Positions 23,241 to 35,572 are shown, numbered from the stretch's first letter. The stretch is DNA of 64,000 nucleotides from Prosopocoilus inquinatus (GCA_036172665.1 CM069871.1:6572001-6636000), one strand, 5' to 3'. The notes: generated by a model not told the origin, from the sequence alone. Program-made: numbers and translations.

Positions 23241-25500
23241 CACTGTCAATTAATTCGTTTGGCTAATTTAAAAAAAAAGAAAAAAAAACAGTACTGATTG
23301 CACATTACTCAACCGACCGATTGAAATATGAAGACTAACATTAATTGAAATTACTCTGAAAATAAAGAAGTTTCGTATTGAAAACAGGAGCGTGTTTTGT
23401 AGTTTGATTAAATTAAAAAAGAGAAATTAAATAAATTAAATAAAGTGAACTCTACTTATTGGGGGCCAGCACCCTAATTGCAATGCCGATTAAATGTAGG
23501 GTCCCCTTTACAATCAGAATAGACTTTTGTTACAGTCAGAATTGATCGAACCGTCGAACATTTTGAAGACAATGTATATTTTCTTTGTTACGGTGTTGCA
23601 TTTGTTGTTTAACTCTACGCTGAACGCACTAGTAAATAAAAATCTCCTGGACGTTCAAGAACACCAGCGCAAGGCTGTTAGGGCTTGGAGGACCACTTCA
23701 CGGTTAATTAAAAAAAAAAAAAACAGTACTGATTGCACATTACTCAACCGATCGATTGAAATATGAAGACTAACATGAATTGAAATTACTCAGAAAATAA
23801 AGAAGTTTCGTATTGAAAACAGGAGCGTGTTTTGTAGTTTGATTAAATTAAAAAAAGGGAAATTAAATAAATTAAATAAAGAGAACTCTACTTATTGGGG
23901 GCCATCACCCTAATTGCAATGCCGATTAAATGTAGGATCCCCTTTACAATCAGAATAGACTTTTGTTACGGTCAGAATTGATCGAACCGTCGAACATTTT
24001 GAAGACAATGTATATTTTCTTTGTTACGGTGTTGCATTTGTTGTCTAACTCTACGCTGAACGCACGAGTAAATAAAAATCTCCTGGAGGTTCAAGAACAC
24101 CAGCGCAGGCTGTTAGGGCTTGGAGGACCACTTCACGGTTAATTAAAAAAAAAAAACAGTACTGATTGCACATTACTCAACCGATCGATTGAAATATGAA
24201 GACTAACATGAATTGAAATTACTCAGAAAATAAAGAAGTTTCGTATTGAAAACAGGAGCGTGTTTTGTAGTTTGATTAAATTAAAAAAGGGAAATTAAAT
24301 AAATTAAATAAAGTGAACTCTACTTATTGGGGGCCAGCACCCTAATTACAATGCCGATTAAATGTAGGGACCCCTTTACAATCAGAATAGACTTTTGTTA
24401 CAGTCAGAATTGATCGAACCGTCAACATTTTGAAGACAATGTATATTTTCTTTATTACGGTGTTGCATTTGTTGTCTAACTCTACGCTGAACGCACGAGT
24501 AAATAAAAATCTCCTGGAGGTTCAAGAACACCAGCACAAGGCTGTTAGAGCTTGGAGGACCACTTCGCGGTTAATTAAAAAAAAAAAACAGTACTGATTG
24601 CACATTACTCAACCGATCGATTGAAATATGAAGACTAACATTAATTGAAATTACTCTGAAAATAAAGAAGTTTCGTATTGAAAAGAGGAGCGTGTTTTGT
24701 AGTTTGATTAAATTAAAAAAAGGGAAATTAAATAAATTAAATAAAGTGAACTCTACTTATTGGGGGCCAGCACCCTAATTACAATGCCGATTAAATGTAG
24801 GGACCCCTTTACAATCAGAATAGACTTTTGTTACAGTCAGAATTGATCGAACCGTCGAACATTTTGAAGACAATGTATATTTTCTTTATTACGGTGTTGC
24901 ATTTGTTGTCTAACTCTACGCTGAACGCACGAGTAAATAAAAATCTCCTGGAGGTTCAAGAACACCAGCACAAGGCTGTTAGAGCTTGGAGGACCACTTC
25001 GCGGTTAATTAAAAAAAAAAAACAGTACTGATTGCACATTACTCAACCGATCGATTGAAATATGAAGACTAACATTAATTGAAATTACTCTGAAAATAAA
25101 GAAGTTTCGTATTGAAAAGAGGAGCGTGTTTTGTAGTTTGATTAAATTAAAAAAAGGGAAATTAAATAAATTAAATAAAGAGAACTCTACTTATTGGGGG
25201 CCAGGACCCTAATTGCAATGCCGATTAAATGTAGGGTCCCCCTTACAATCAGAATAGACTTTTGTTACAGTCAGAATTGATCGCACCGTTGCACATTTTA
25301 AAGTCAATATATATTTTCTATATTACGGTGTTGCATTTGTTGTCTAACTCTACGCTGAACGCACGAGTGAATAAAAATCTCCTGGAGGTTGAAGAAGACC
25401 AGGGCAGGCTGTTAGGGCTTGGAGGACCGCTTCACGGTGCAACCTTCAACGACGATTATCAGGGCCGGACGAAGGTTAGTCGACATCCTTACGCAAAACA
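23241..25500. repeat. Satellite-like tandem array, 434-bp unit, about five copies
   Basis: The word TTGGGGGCCA recurs with its G run starting at 23461, 23897, 24329, 24762 and 25196, giving periods of 436, 432, 433 and 434. Units are about 97% alike by eye, separated by an A-run followed by CAGTACTGATTGCACATTAC. Each unit holds a frame reading LQSELIEPSNILKTMYIFF, LHLLSNSTLNARVNKNLLEV, but it has no ATG at its head and is broken in some units, so it is probably not a gene. Confidence 0.85.
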
Positions 25501-26560
25501 GTAACTAGCGTCCTTTTCAAAAAAAAAAATCAATCCATACAGTTGTCTCCAAAAAAATAGTGTGCTTCCTTTATAAACTGAAATTATTTGTTATAGAGCA
25601 GGGGTTCCCAACCTCTTTCAAGCATCGACCCCTTAGAAGAAAATAATAATTACCATCGACCCCCTTTCAAATGTAAATAAACATTAAATCGAGATTTTGT
25701 TAAATTGCAATCGATGATTCCATTCGCCGTTACTTCGTGTTTATCTTTAGTTAAATTATAAACCGATCCGATCGTCTTTTGTCTTTCCGTGACTCGATTT
25801 TTTATTCGCATTATAAGATTCTCTTTTGTTTTTTTTTTCTCTTGTTCAAACTTTCTCTCTTGATTCGTTTATTTTCGTTTTGTCTTCATCGCCAATCGTC
25901 TTTTTATTTGTTTTTTTTTTAATATTTCCTATTTGACTTTATTTAATTCAATTTTTAATTTAATCAAACGATCGCTACTTGTTTTTTTTTTCCTTTGATT
26001 AGATTTCATTTCATTTGTTGATTTATCATCTTTTGCTCTCGTTTTTTCTTTGGTTTAATTGAATTTGTTTAAAGCGATTTTATTTTATTTTTTAACTATC
26101 ACTAGATCGTCGTTTGTTTTATATTCTTTTACTAAATTAAAGTTCATTTTATTTTACCAGATTGGAGTCAATTTTATTTTACATTTTAATTTCGTCGATT
26201 TAATTTTATTTTATTTATTTACTTTTTTATTATTGACTGTTAGTCTTTTTCCTTTAATATTTTGCAGACTAAATTTTTTATCGCGTTCGTCATTTCTTAC
26301 GTCATAGGAAATGATATGTGATTTCAGTGTTGCCAACCGTGGCGATTAACCATCAAATGGGCGAGAAACCGTGGTAACCGTTTGGCTTACTTCTTATGGC
26401 GACTGGCGACCAAAATAATTTTTATTTGGCTCATTGACAATTCTAAAATACGGAAAAATTAAATTTGGCATTTGACAGATTTTTTTATTTTTTTTATTTT
26501 TATACATATTATTTTTGCTTGAGTTGAATAGAACTAACTCGGTTTATGTTGACGTTGAAA
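25501..26560. other. Pyrimidine-rich DNA with a hAT-type terminus
   Basis: GCAGGGGTTCCCAACCTCTT at about 25.60 kb looks like a hAT terminal repeat, but no partner end or target duplication was found. The T-rich stretch to 26.3 kb gives an 82-codon frame that is low complexity. Confidence 0.35.
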
Positions 26561-27760
26561 CTGGTCTAGCTTCATTTTAATTTATTTTAAATTTTTTTAC
26601 AATTTTTATGCTTTTAACTTTCTTGCAGTTTTTATTAGTATTAAATGGAGTTAGATTGAGATTGATCTTAGCGTTAGTTGAACTTCATCTTAATTGATTT
26701 TTAATTTTTCTTGTAATTTTTAATCTTTGCCTTGTGCTAGATGAAGTTAGGTTGTCGTTAGTTGGGTCAGATTGACCTTGAGAGTTGTTAACCTTAAATC
26801 ACTCCATAAATTTTAACATTTTAATTTTTTTTAAGAATTTTTTTTAATGACTTGTGTGGAATAGAGTGCTGTATGATATAAAATCATTAATTTTATTTAT
26901 TTATTTAATTTATTATTTTTTCTGTCCTCATTGTTTCATTTCATTTTAGTTTAATTTTTAATTTTTGTTTGTATGTGACGTTTTCAGGCCGTTTGTAATT
27001 AACTGTTACAAACCTGCTTTTAAAAGATTAGATAGTAGATTAATAAGTTAGGTGAGTTCGGTTGACCTTGAGATTTGTTAATGTTCATTTCAATCCATGA
27101 ACCTATAAATACCTATAAATATTTTTTTAACTTTTAGTTTCTTTTTTTTAATTTGTTTTAAATTTTTGAGCTAAGTGCAGTTAGATTTTATTTAATTTCT
27201 TTGACCATTTTTTAAATTATTTTTTTAATTTAAATTTTTTTATTTGTTCGGTGTGAATAAAGTCGAGTTCAGTTGTTGAGTCAAGTTTGGTCGATTTCGA
27301 CATTGGCCGAACTTCGCTTTAATATTTTTTTTATTTTTTTTGGCATTTTTTTATTTAAAATTTTTTTTGCTTCAATTGAATACAGTTAGACTGAGTTCAG
27401 TTAAGTTCGGTTGACTTTGAAATTTGTTGAGTTTTAACATTTTTTTTTCACTTTTCATTGTTTTAATGTTCACATTTTCTTAATTCTTTACTTGGGTTGA
27501 ACGGAGTTAGGTTGCGGTCAGTTGGATTGACCGGACGTTAAGTTTCTGCCTTCAGATTTTAAAGTGAAAGTTTGAAAGCGCCATCTCGTGATCGATTTTC
27601 TTACTTCAACTAATAATGATCATTTTTAAAGAGCCAGTTCAAAATTTTTATTGTTTTTTAATTACATTTTTTTTGGATAAATGGAGTTGAGTTCAGTTGT
27701 TAGATCAAGTTTGGTTGACCTTAATTTTTAATCTTTAATAGTTTTATAATTAACATATTT
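26561..27760. repeat. T-rich DNA of the GGTTGACCTTGA word family
   Basis: Words such as GGTTGACCTTGAGA, GAGTTAGGTTGAG and CAGTTGGGTCAGATTGACC recur every 150-250 bp. It includes a lone AGATGGCGC core (reverse) at 27578 flanked by the same words as the 21-22 kb array. Confidence 0.45.
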
Positions 27761-29328
27761 TGGCGCATTGGCGCTCGCATGCTTTGCTTACCACCTTCTG
27801 CCGGCCCTGAAAACTATATCTCTGGTGCCCTTAATTATACATTTACACATCAATTCTAAATCCACCCCGTCTCCATTTGATATAGCTTCGGAGGAGCTGT
27901 TCAGAAAGCAAAACGTACTTGCCGCAATGTGACTTTAGTATCCAGGAGTATACCGTAAAGGTTTTAACTAGTAGCACTTTCTACCTAAATTAATTAAATT
28001 TATGACGATATAAACGCCAATAACTTGAGCTTTGCAAGACAATTCCGGGGCGAAAAACCGAAGTTCCGTGTGACAACCTCCTTAACTTATTTTGTGCTTA
28101 CTTACAAATAACCGATCATAATGTTCCAAATAAATTATATTATTAACAGCACGCCGGCCTCTAATTATACAAGTATGCAATCATTCAGCAAGATATATGT
28201 GTCGATCGGTCGTACTTATTCCGCGGCTAGGAAATACTCAGCTTATTTTTTAAATTAGGTTTGCATGTTATCTGGAATTCCATCTCGCATCTAATCGTCG
28301 CAATTAACAAAACATGGCGCCCCAATGCATCGCCGTTTCAACTCTCCATATGGAAGAGTGTATGCACGAGTTCGTGTAATACTCGCCGTACATCAAATTT
28401 AATACATTTCCGGTTGGTGTACGGCTCCAAATGATAATCGTAAAGCCTGGAAAATATTGACAATGTATCGGCGCCGGGGCTCAATAATAATTGTATGAGA
28501 ATTCGTGAATCCACGCAAGGCAAATATTACAAACAGGAAATGTGCAGGAGAAACAGTTAGCCGTTTGATTCATAAGGAATAAACAAGTTATTAGAAGAAA
28601 CGTTCGAAGCTGATTCATACTTTAATAACATACAATCATCAAATTAGGTGAACAGTAGTACGAAACGAATGTGGGAACAAAACAGACGGTAGAAATTTCG
28701 TTTCTAGATTGCGATTTATAAATTGCGGAACAGAAACTCTATCGGCGTCACTTCCAAAATTGAAGAAAGGATAGATTTATTCTGAGCAAAGGAATCCGTC
28801 AAGAGAGGGCACTTCAAATTCTCAACATAAAGTCACACGCAGACAAATCATTGTAGGTGGCGATTCATTAATTGTAACAGGACCAGTATTACAAGAATAC
28901 TTAAAAAAAAATAAAAATAGTAACCAAGTGAATAAAAAAACATCACTCAGTAACTCAATGAAGAAGTAGATCGATATCCTGAGGGATAAATTGCGTCACA
29001 TTCTTGATATGTAAAAAGCTTAATACAGGAAATGAAAACTGAAAAGGAATTAAAACTCGAAACTGCAAAAAAATCACTCAAAACACAATTTTAATTAACC
29101 AAGTGTAAGAAGTCGAAATTATTAATCTCTCGACGATAAGCTACAGGTTGAGAAATGCAAGGACAATTCTTTCACCGGAAAATAATACCCATAATTTCTT
29201 TAATTTCACGCTTTGGATGAAATACGATATTCAGTAAGATCTTTATTTTCCACTTTTTTGATGATTAAGTGAAAAGCTGGCAAAGGAGTTCTCAAGCACG
29301 AGTCTGAAAGCGCGTGGGAAATTGAGAA
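27761..29328. other. Unassigned DNA
   Basis: Moderately higher GC at 27.8-28.5 kb with no convincing exon on either strand. A 61-codon minus frame at 28.34-28.52 kb has no pattern that I recognise. Confidence 0.35.
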
Positions 29329-29525
29329 GACATCCCCAAGCAAGATCATTACGCCACCTACCGGACGACGGAGGTATTTGTGGTAAAAGCGTGAGACATC
29401 CCCAAGCAACGTCACTGCGCCACCTACCAGATGGAGGTATTTGTGGTAAAAACGTGAGACATCCCCAAGCAACATCACTGCGCCCCCTACCAGATGGAAG
29501 TATTTGTGGTAAAAGCGTCCCGAAG
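29329..29525. repeat. Minisatellite, about 65-bp unit, three copies
   Basis: GACATCCCCAAGCAA starts at 29329, 29395 and 29458 (periods 66 and 63). Each unit contains CACCTACCAGATGGAGGTAT and TTTGTGGTAAAA. Because the periods are multiples of three, frames stay open on both strands across the array. Confidence 0.8.
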
Positions 29526-30899
29526 GAAGGCGGGAAGATATGGCTAGAATGTTATTAAAAACTTACTTAACGGTTTAAGAGGAAAAGATTCCGTCTTTTC
29601 TCGTTCCGGGCGATACTAAATTGAACTCTAGATTCAATGTTCTTTTATTTAATTTCAGTTTTTGATAATCGAAAGCGGAAGCAAAAGCTTTCCGCGCGCA
29701 GAGTGTTTTCTTTTTGTGTATTTAAACCGTTCGAACAGAATTCACATTTGTTTTTTTATATATATATATAATTACCGTGCCCCTTAAATAATGGATTATT
29801 TAGACTCCAATTGGTAAATCGGTTCAATACGGCTTGAAAAACTAATCAGTGCGGTTGATAGATCAATCCCTGTCTCTCTCTCCCTCCCTTTTTATCAATA
29901 TATTTTTGTAAAGTTTTGTTTTCTTTTGTATAAAGTTTTTGCAGTTATAAAAGATTTATTTTGTAAACTTTTTACACGTCATTGGTTATTATTTTGTTTG
30001 CTTATTTTTTATTTCAATTTCATTCTCTTTTATTTCATTAATTTTAAGTTCATTCAATACTTTCAACATGTCATTCCGGAGAGGGCATCTTCATAAGGAG
30101 GCGACAATCTTCAAACGAATAGCGGCCCTGTTCGGCTTCTCGAGGAAAACATCGCTGCGAGAGTATTTTTAGCTTATCACCTCAAACTAACTACCGAACA
30201 AAAAAAATGGCTTTCCGGTGGCTCGTTGGTCAAAAGAGCAGGGTTGGTTTTTCCATAAAACAAGGTGATTTTTAGTTGTTGCTCAGAGTAAAAAAGTTTT
30301 GGGTGAGTATTCAGGCTGACCACCCCTAAATTCAATAGAAAAATAACCCGCGTAAAAATGTCAATGTCTTAAAATAAGACAAAAATTTACACTCAATTGA
30401 AATTAACGCCAACCGAACTCAACTGAATGTGTTCCGACTAAAGAATAAAATATTGAAAATGAAAACCTTAAAGAATGAAAGCCGAAAAACCTAGAAACTG
30501 AAAAAATAAACACAATTAAAAAAAAATTCTGTCCAATTCAACTCAACATTAAAACTCAAAAAAATATGTATAATTACAATTCAAAAAAATTAAAATTCGT
30601 TCCAATTCAACTCAAATTTAGTCTAACTCAACTCAATCCAACTGTACCCAGTCCAAGCAAAATATTAAAAAAAAAAACTCGAACTAGACCAGAAAAAAAT
30701 TAAAATCGATTAAAAATAGAAAACTTAAAACTCTAAATTCAATCTCAGCCTAAGCTTAGTGCAATCTAACTGACCTTCCAAGACTTACCTTGTGACCGAA
30801 TACACAGAAACTCTACCCAAACCAAGCAAAAAAAAATTAATAATTAAATAAAATGTAACTCATTGGCGCAACTTTTGTGGATTTCTTACAAATAAAGTA
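29526..30899. other. AT-rich DNA including an inverted block of the GGTTGACC word family
   Basis: A (TA)n tract lies near 29,757-29,770. From about 30.38 to 30.85 kb the reverse-complement words (CTCAACTCAATCCAACT, AACTCAACATTAAAACTC) of the 0.4-1.3 kb family are visible. No gene recognised. Confidence 0.4.
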
Positions 30900-32730
30900 A
30901 GAAAATCGGCTCAGAGATGGCGCTTGTCCAAAAACTCGTTCAAAAACTCATTCCATCAATCGCAAAACATAAACTTCCGTTAGCAGTGCTCCCTCCCACC
31001 AAGGAAAAAGAGCAAATTTAATTGAAGTAAGAAAGCGATTCAAAAAATCTCAAATATAGGTGGCGATTCATAAAAATATTCGCTGGTGATGATTCAGTCC
31101 ACAGACATCAACATTTTTAATTAAGTAAGTAAGTAAATCGATCAAAAGATGGCGCTTTTAATCTTTGTCCTTAAAACATCAAGGGAGAAAATTTGTTGTT
31201 AATGCAAACTGAGATTCATAAATTACAAAACAGAAACATTGTCGTCGACAGTTTCATTTTTTGAGTACAGAGTAGATTTACTTTTGGCACAAGGAAATTA
31301 GTCGTGAGATGGCGCTTAAATTCTTATGCTAAAGTCTTGCGCAAACAAATTATTGTAGGTGGCGATTCATAAATTGAAAAAAAAAAATTCGCTGGAGACG
31401 ACTCCAACAAAGAAAAAAATAGAATTTTTTTGTTGGAAGTCAAGAAATCTGCCAAGAGATGGCGTTTCTGAACTTCGGCTCTAAGAACCTGCGGGAATCC
31501 AACCCCATACCTCTTGGTTTCGCGCCGAGCGTTCTAACCACTAAACTAAAGCGACTATTCTTCGTTATATTTAAGGAAAAAAAATAGAATTTATAATTGG
31601 AAGTCAGAAAATCGGCAAGAGATGGCGCTTCGGGACTTCGACTGTGAGAACTCGAAAAATTTCCAAAGAAAAAGAGCGCATTTAGTTGAATTCAAATAAA
31701 AAACGAATCAAGAGAGGGCGTTTTCAAAGTCTCACCCTAAAATCTGAAAGTTAAATGGCGATTCATAGAACGCAAAAAGAAAAACACTCGCCTGTCATGA
31801 CTTTCTAGAAAAGAACGTTTCTAGTTGAAGTAAGAAGATCGATCAAGAGATGGCGCCTTCGAACTTTCGAGCTAAAATCTCAACGTAGAAATTTCGTTTG
31901 TAATTTAACACAATCTTTTAAGAATTATTTTCAGATTTTAAGTTTCATATTTGTTCCTAAAAGATGTTCTTTTGTTTTTTAAAATCTATGTCGAGAAATT
32001 GCGTCGTCCTCCGAGGAGTTGCGTTACAAAAAAAAAAAAAAAAAAACATTTATAGACTCAACTTTAATCGAATGAATACAGACGCCGCCGCTTTAACATA
32101 ACCCCACTTTATTGCGAAGAATTTGCAACGCCATCTTTTGTCGCGTAGTGGAATCTGTTTCCGTAATTATTATTTGCGATAGAAACGAAAGCTGAGGCTG
32201 CTTCGTCCTTTTGAAGCCGAGCAAGGTTAGTTGACAAGTAAGATGCCGCCAATTTTCTATCTCACTCTCTCGTTTTTTATTTTTTTAATTTGAAGTCAGA
32301 TCGCGGTTAGATTCCTCGAAAACATCGACCGTAGCGACAGTAACTTGTTATGTATTCATCTTTTTTTTACCTTAGCGACTAATAACGTCCTTTTCAATAA
32401 GGGGGAAGAAACACGCGGAATGGAATGGCGGTACCTTCTCAATACAGTAACCTTGGAAACGAGTCTTGAAGCGACTAGAGTTCCAGGAAATCTAGAAGCG
32501 AGTGGAAACCCTTTAATTAGAGTCTGGACGATACAACCAAATTATATCACAACAATTAGCTATGATTGGGAGAGAAGAAAAGTAGGCGTTACCTTCGCGC
32601 CTTTTACGTTTGACAGTCGTCAAGTTTCGATTTGTGAGATAACATGGCGGCGCCAATCAAAACTTAGTTACGAATTGTCCAAACTCTTATTATAGGGTCT
32701 CCAGAAGCGAGAAACTCGGAGCGCCATCTC
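30900..32730. repeat. Diverged repeat array carrying AGATGGCGC cores (right block)
   Basis: Forward cores at 30915, 31147, 31307, 31620 and 31848, with near-matches near 31459 and 31712. A reverse core is at 32721 and a near-match at about 32119. It is homologous to the 20.3-22.2 kb block in inverted orientation (GGTGGCGATTCATAAATTG-type words). A tRNA-like insert sits at 31.49-31.56 kb. A 116-codon plus frame at 32.35-32.70 kb has no recognisable domain. Confidence 0.6.
31489..31556 (-). pseudogene. tRNA-derived sequence (decayed tRNA or SINE head)
   Basis: On the minus strand it reads GTCGCTTTAGTTTAGTGG, GTTAGAACGCTCGGCG, then GGGGTTGGATTCCCGC. The first part resembles an internal A box. 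GGTTGGATTCC differs from the B-box GGTTCGANTCC at one base. The anticodon stem has a mismatch, position 33 is not U, and the T stem holds only three good pairs, so a functional tRNA is unlikely. Confidence 0.5.
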
Positions 32731-33740
32731 TTGTACATTCCTCATAATACTTTCATCATCAGATATTTGATATGATATAAAAAATTCAAACATTCTTTAA
32801 TTCAAGAATGATTCATTTTATAATCTCGCCATCTTACTGTTCGAAAAATAAGAAGAAATAGAACAAACAGGGACTGGTTTTATAAAGAAGAAAAGTCCAC
32901 ATACATTTAGAGGCATTAACGAACAATTACCGGCGCAATTTAAAAGCGATATTGTGGCGTGGCAACGCATTAAGCGACATCGGATAAACGCAAGCGTATA
33001 ATTACCGCTTGCTGCCTAGGTGTTGATTTAAATACGCAATCAAAATCAAGCAATAAATTACATTAAAGTCAAATGATAAAACGTGCCCGACCATTCTTAA
33101 TTAGAGTTTTATAATTGCCGCTATGAGCAGCGCGAACGCTTAAATAAATTCATAGATGAGACTGAGATGGTAGGTATGATGTATGCGTAACAAGCTTGCT
33201 AATTAACTAATTAAGAATTACCTGGTGAAGGAAATTGTAAAAATAAGAAGAAGACGAAGAAGTGTAAAGGAAATTAATTTTTCGCATACGCAGTTACGCC
33301 GTAAACTGGTTTTAGCAATCAGCCGAGAGAGAAACTTTATTTTAAAAAGAAATATTTTATTATCTAACTTAACATTTACTACCGAAAAAATTATAATATG
33401 AAAATAATCAGAGATTTGTATGTAAAATTGAATAAATTTAAAAATCGCAGGTGATACACCTCCGCCATGTTGGATTCCAAGATGGCGTCCGGGTGACGGC
33501 CGCATGTATAACCTAGCCTTTACCGGCGAGTTATTCTTTTTCTTTTGCAGAGTCATAAACATTATTATCAGAGATCGGTGGCACTTAATTTCACGTCACG
33601 GCACAGTAAAAATGCAATGAGCAGGCAAGTCGTATAATATAATTATTAAAATCATCATCTTAAAAAAAATGTATGTGTTTAAACTCACGGGAATACGACG
33701 TCAAACTTGCAGTCAATGTTATCATACCTCTATCGGATGG
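32731..33740. other. AT-rich DNA, no recognised gene
   Basis: A minus frame of 114 codons at 33.2-33.56 kb begins in basic, AT-driven sequence and matches nothing that I recognise. Confidence 0.35.
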
Positions 33741-33746
33741 CTATAA

Positions 33747-33951
33747 CCAGGGAAAAGAATTCGGGCCACTTCTTCCGCGAACAATACGAAAATTTAGTAC
33801 TCGGATTGTACTAGCCCCGCCCACAATAATCTCTGATGAAATGAGAACGCACTATTTCCCCTCCCACTTAATAAGTCAAGATGGAGGGAACAAGTAGTAC
33901 ATTCGGCGTCAAAACTGTCCAACACTAAGTGGCCGGAATTCTTTTCCCTGG
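33747..33951. mobile_element. 205-bp MITE with 25-bp inverted ends and 6-bp target duplication
   Basis: Left end CCAGGGAAAAGAATTCGGG and reversed right end CCAGGGAAAAGAATTCCGG continue to CCACTT with one mismatch in 25. CTATAA flanks both sides (33741-33746, 33952-33957). No coding capacity. The 74-codon frame overlapping it is a chance frame. Confidence 0.8.
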
Positions 33952-34231
33952 CTATAACCTTCAAGAAGGAACGTTGTTAATGGCGACCTCAATAATATGC
34001 AACCTTCACACTATTATACAATTGTGTATAGATGTACAACTCCCGGGGCGGGAAAAAAAACAGTCGCAAAAATAGAAATCGGAAATTGAAGCGGATTCCA
34101 CTGTACAAAACAAAGAAATCAATTACAAACGCATCCACGCTACATCGCAATGTAATTACCTCTGCTTTTGAATGCAGATTCGGTTTATCTGCTCGGAAGA
34201 ATTTGCTCAAAATCAAATCAAACGACACTTA

Positions 34232-34355
34232 CCGCCATTTTCATAATCAGACTTTTAGGAAACTTTAATTTAAAGTCACTTTAAGTATAGGAAAACAAAT
34301 GTATTTTTTTAGGTTAAAGTAACTTTAAATTTATAGTCTGATTATGAAAACGGCC
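34232..34355. mobile_element. 124-bp MITE with TTA target duplication
   Basis: Left end CCGCCATTTTCATAATCAGAC minus its last base, and the reversed right end GGCCGTTTTCATAATCAGA, match over most positions. Inner arms ACTTTAA...TTAAAGT continue the fold-back. TTA lies at 34229-34231 and 34356-34358. Same size and target pattern as the element at 144-265. Confidence 0.65.
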
Positions 34356-34591
34356 TTAGGGCGTAAAGCCAAAGGATTCCAAATACACTATACTTTAGGA
34401 CTTTGCAACTCAATTATGCACAACTTCACGATATACACCATGACGTGTGTTCACCGAAGCGTAAGCTCAAGGCTGCGGGAAACGATTCTCTACCGGCAAG
34501 ATGGCGACCGATACGAATACGGGACGCAAAGAGCGCGACCACCTAAGGCGAGTGAAAATCTCGATTTCAAACGGCGTCACCTCCGCAACGC

Positions 34592-34846
34592 AATGTTACC
34601 ACCTTATTAAACCAAACAGATACCACACGTGGTTGCCGAAAGTAACTAGGAATTAACCCGTAACGGCTTACTCTTTACCAAGCTGGAAAAATATGAAATT
34701 CCTAAAACAATGTTACCACTTTACTAAATGTTACCACCTTACTAAATCAAACACATACCACACGTGGTTGCCGAAAGTAACTAGGAATCAACCCGTAACG
34801 GCTTACTCTTTGCCACGCTGGAAAAATATGAAATTCCTAAAACAAC
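34592..34846. repeat. Tandem duplication of a unit of about 120-136 bp
   Basis: Copy 1 is 34592-34727 and copy 2 is 34728-34846. Both contain ACCACACGTGGTTGCCGAAA and ACCCGTAACGGCTTACTCTT and end in ATATGAAATTCCTAAAACAA. It lies directly upstream of the reverse-transcriptase remnant. Confidence 0.8.
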
Positions 34847-35118
34847 TCTTCAATGAATATATTTTTCAACGACGACAAAAAGTAATAATTTCAGGACCTC
34901 AAGGTAGTATCTTAGGCCCGCTGTTGTTTATTATATTTATAAATCAGTAGTAATTCAGAACAAAAGTTATAACGTTTGTAAATATGTATGCAGATGATAT
35001 ATTAGAATATTCTTCTATTCTTCTTACAAAAGAAGACGGTTTCCTGAAACTTTTAGAAAATGTTCAAAAACTATGTACAAGAGCGAACATTGGTATAGCA
35101 CTAGTGACAGGGTGGTAA
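34846..35118 (+). pseudogene. Dead non-LTR retrotransposon reverse transcriptase fragment
   Basis: One frame reads LFNEYIFQRRQKVIISG, PQGSILGPLLFIIFINQ, two stops (TAG TAA at about 34948-34953), then NMYADDILEYSSILLTKEDG and LENVQKLCTRANIGIAL. PQGSILGPLLF is RT motif 4 and YADD is the catalytic RT motif 5. Spacing between them is close to normal for LINE-type enzymes. The region before PQGS is shortened, and nothing of the endonuclease or the rest of the RT remains. Too short to place in a clade. Confidence 0.8.
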
Positions 35119-35572
35119 TTAACAAAACAAAAATTAACTGTTTACCAATTGAGGAGGGCCTGAATGCAATAAGACAAAATGTTCAGGAAAAGACATGAAA
35201 ACATGGTTTTCATGGTTTTTGTTAATGATGTTGATATTGACTAAATACAGATGGATGTTTACAATAGATATTAACGGACTTGGCCAGTTATTACAAAATT
35301 TTGCGTAGAATTTTATGCTGGACAAGAATATGCCAATCACTCAGACCCTTCAATTATAACACAACGTCTTACTGAAACCTTAATAAGTCGCAATAATGCA
35401 TCTGGATGGGAATTTGAGCTGAAACTGTCACGTGTCAGTTTTATCTAACAAAACTCACTTCTGTGTGCTTTAGACTCAGAACACTTAGTCATTATCAAGG
35501 TCGGAATAACACGCGTTTTTAAAAAAGGCAAGATGCTGAACGTGAGCGGTCACTTTGCTGGTCTCCCACACT

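Noticed and set aside
23527..25504. Repeated small protein genes in the 434-bp array
   Set aside because: Frames start at TTG rather than ATG and differ by frameshifts between units. The tandem DNA repeat explains the recurrence.
31489..31556. Functional tRNA gene
   Set aside because: Mismatches in anticodon and T stems, non-U at position 33 and no clean acceptor stem. Kept only as a tRNA-derived remnant.
32345..32695. Plus-strand frame of 116 codons
   Set aside because: No recognisable domain. It starts in the middle of an AGATGGCGC-type repeat block and lacks upstream splice or promoter signals.
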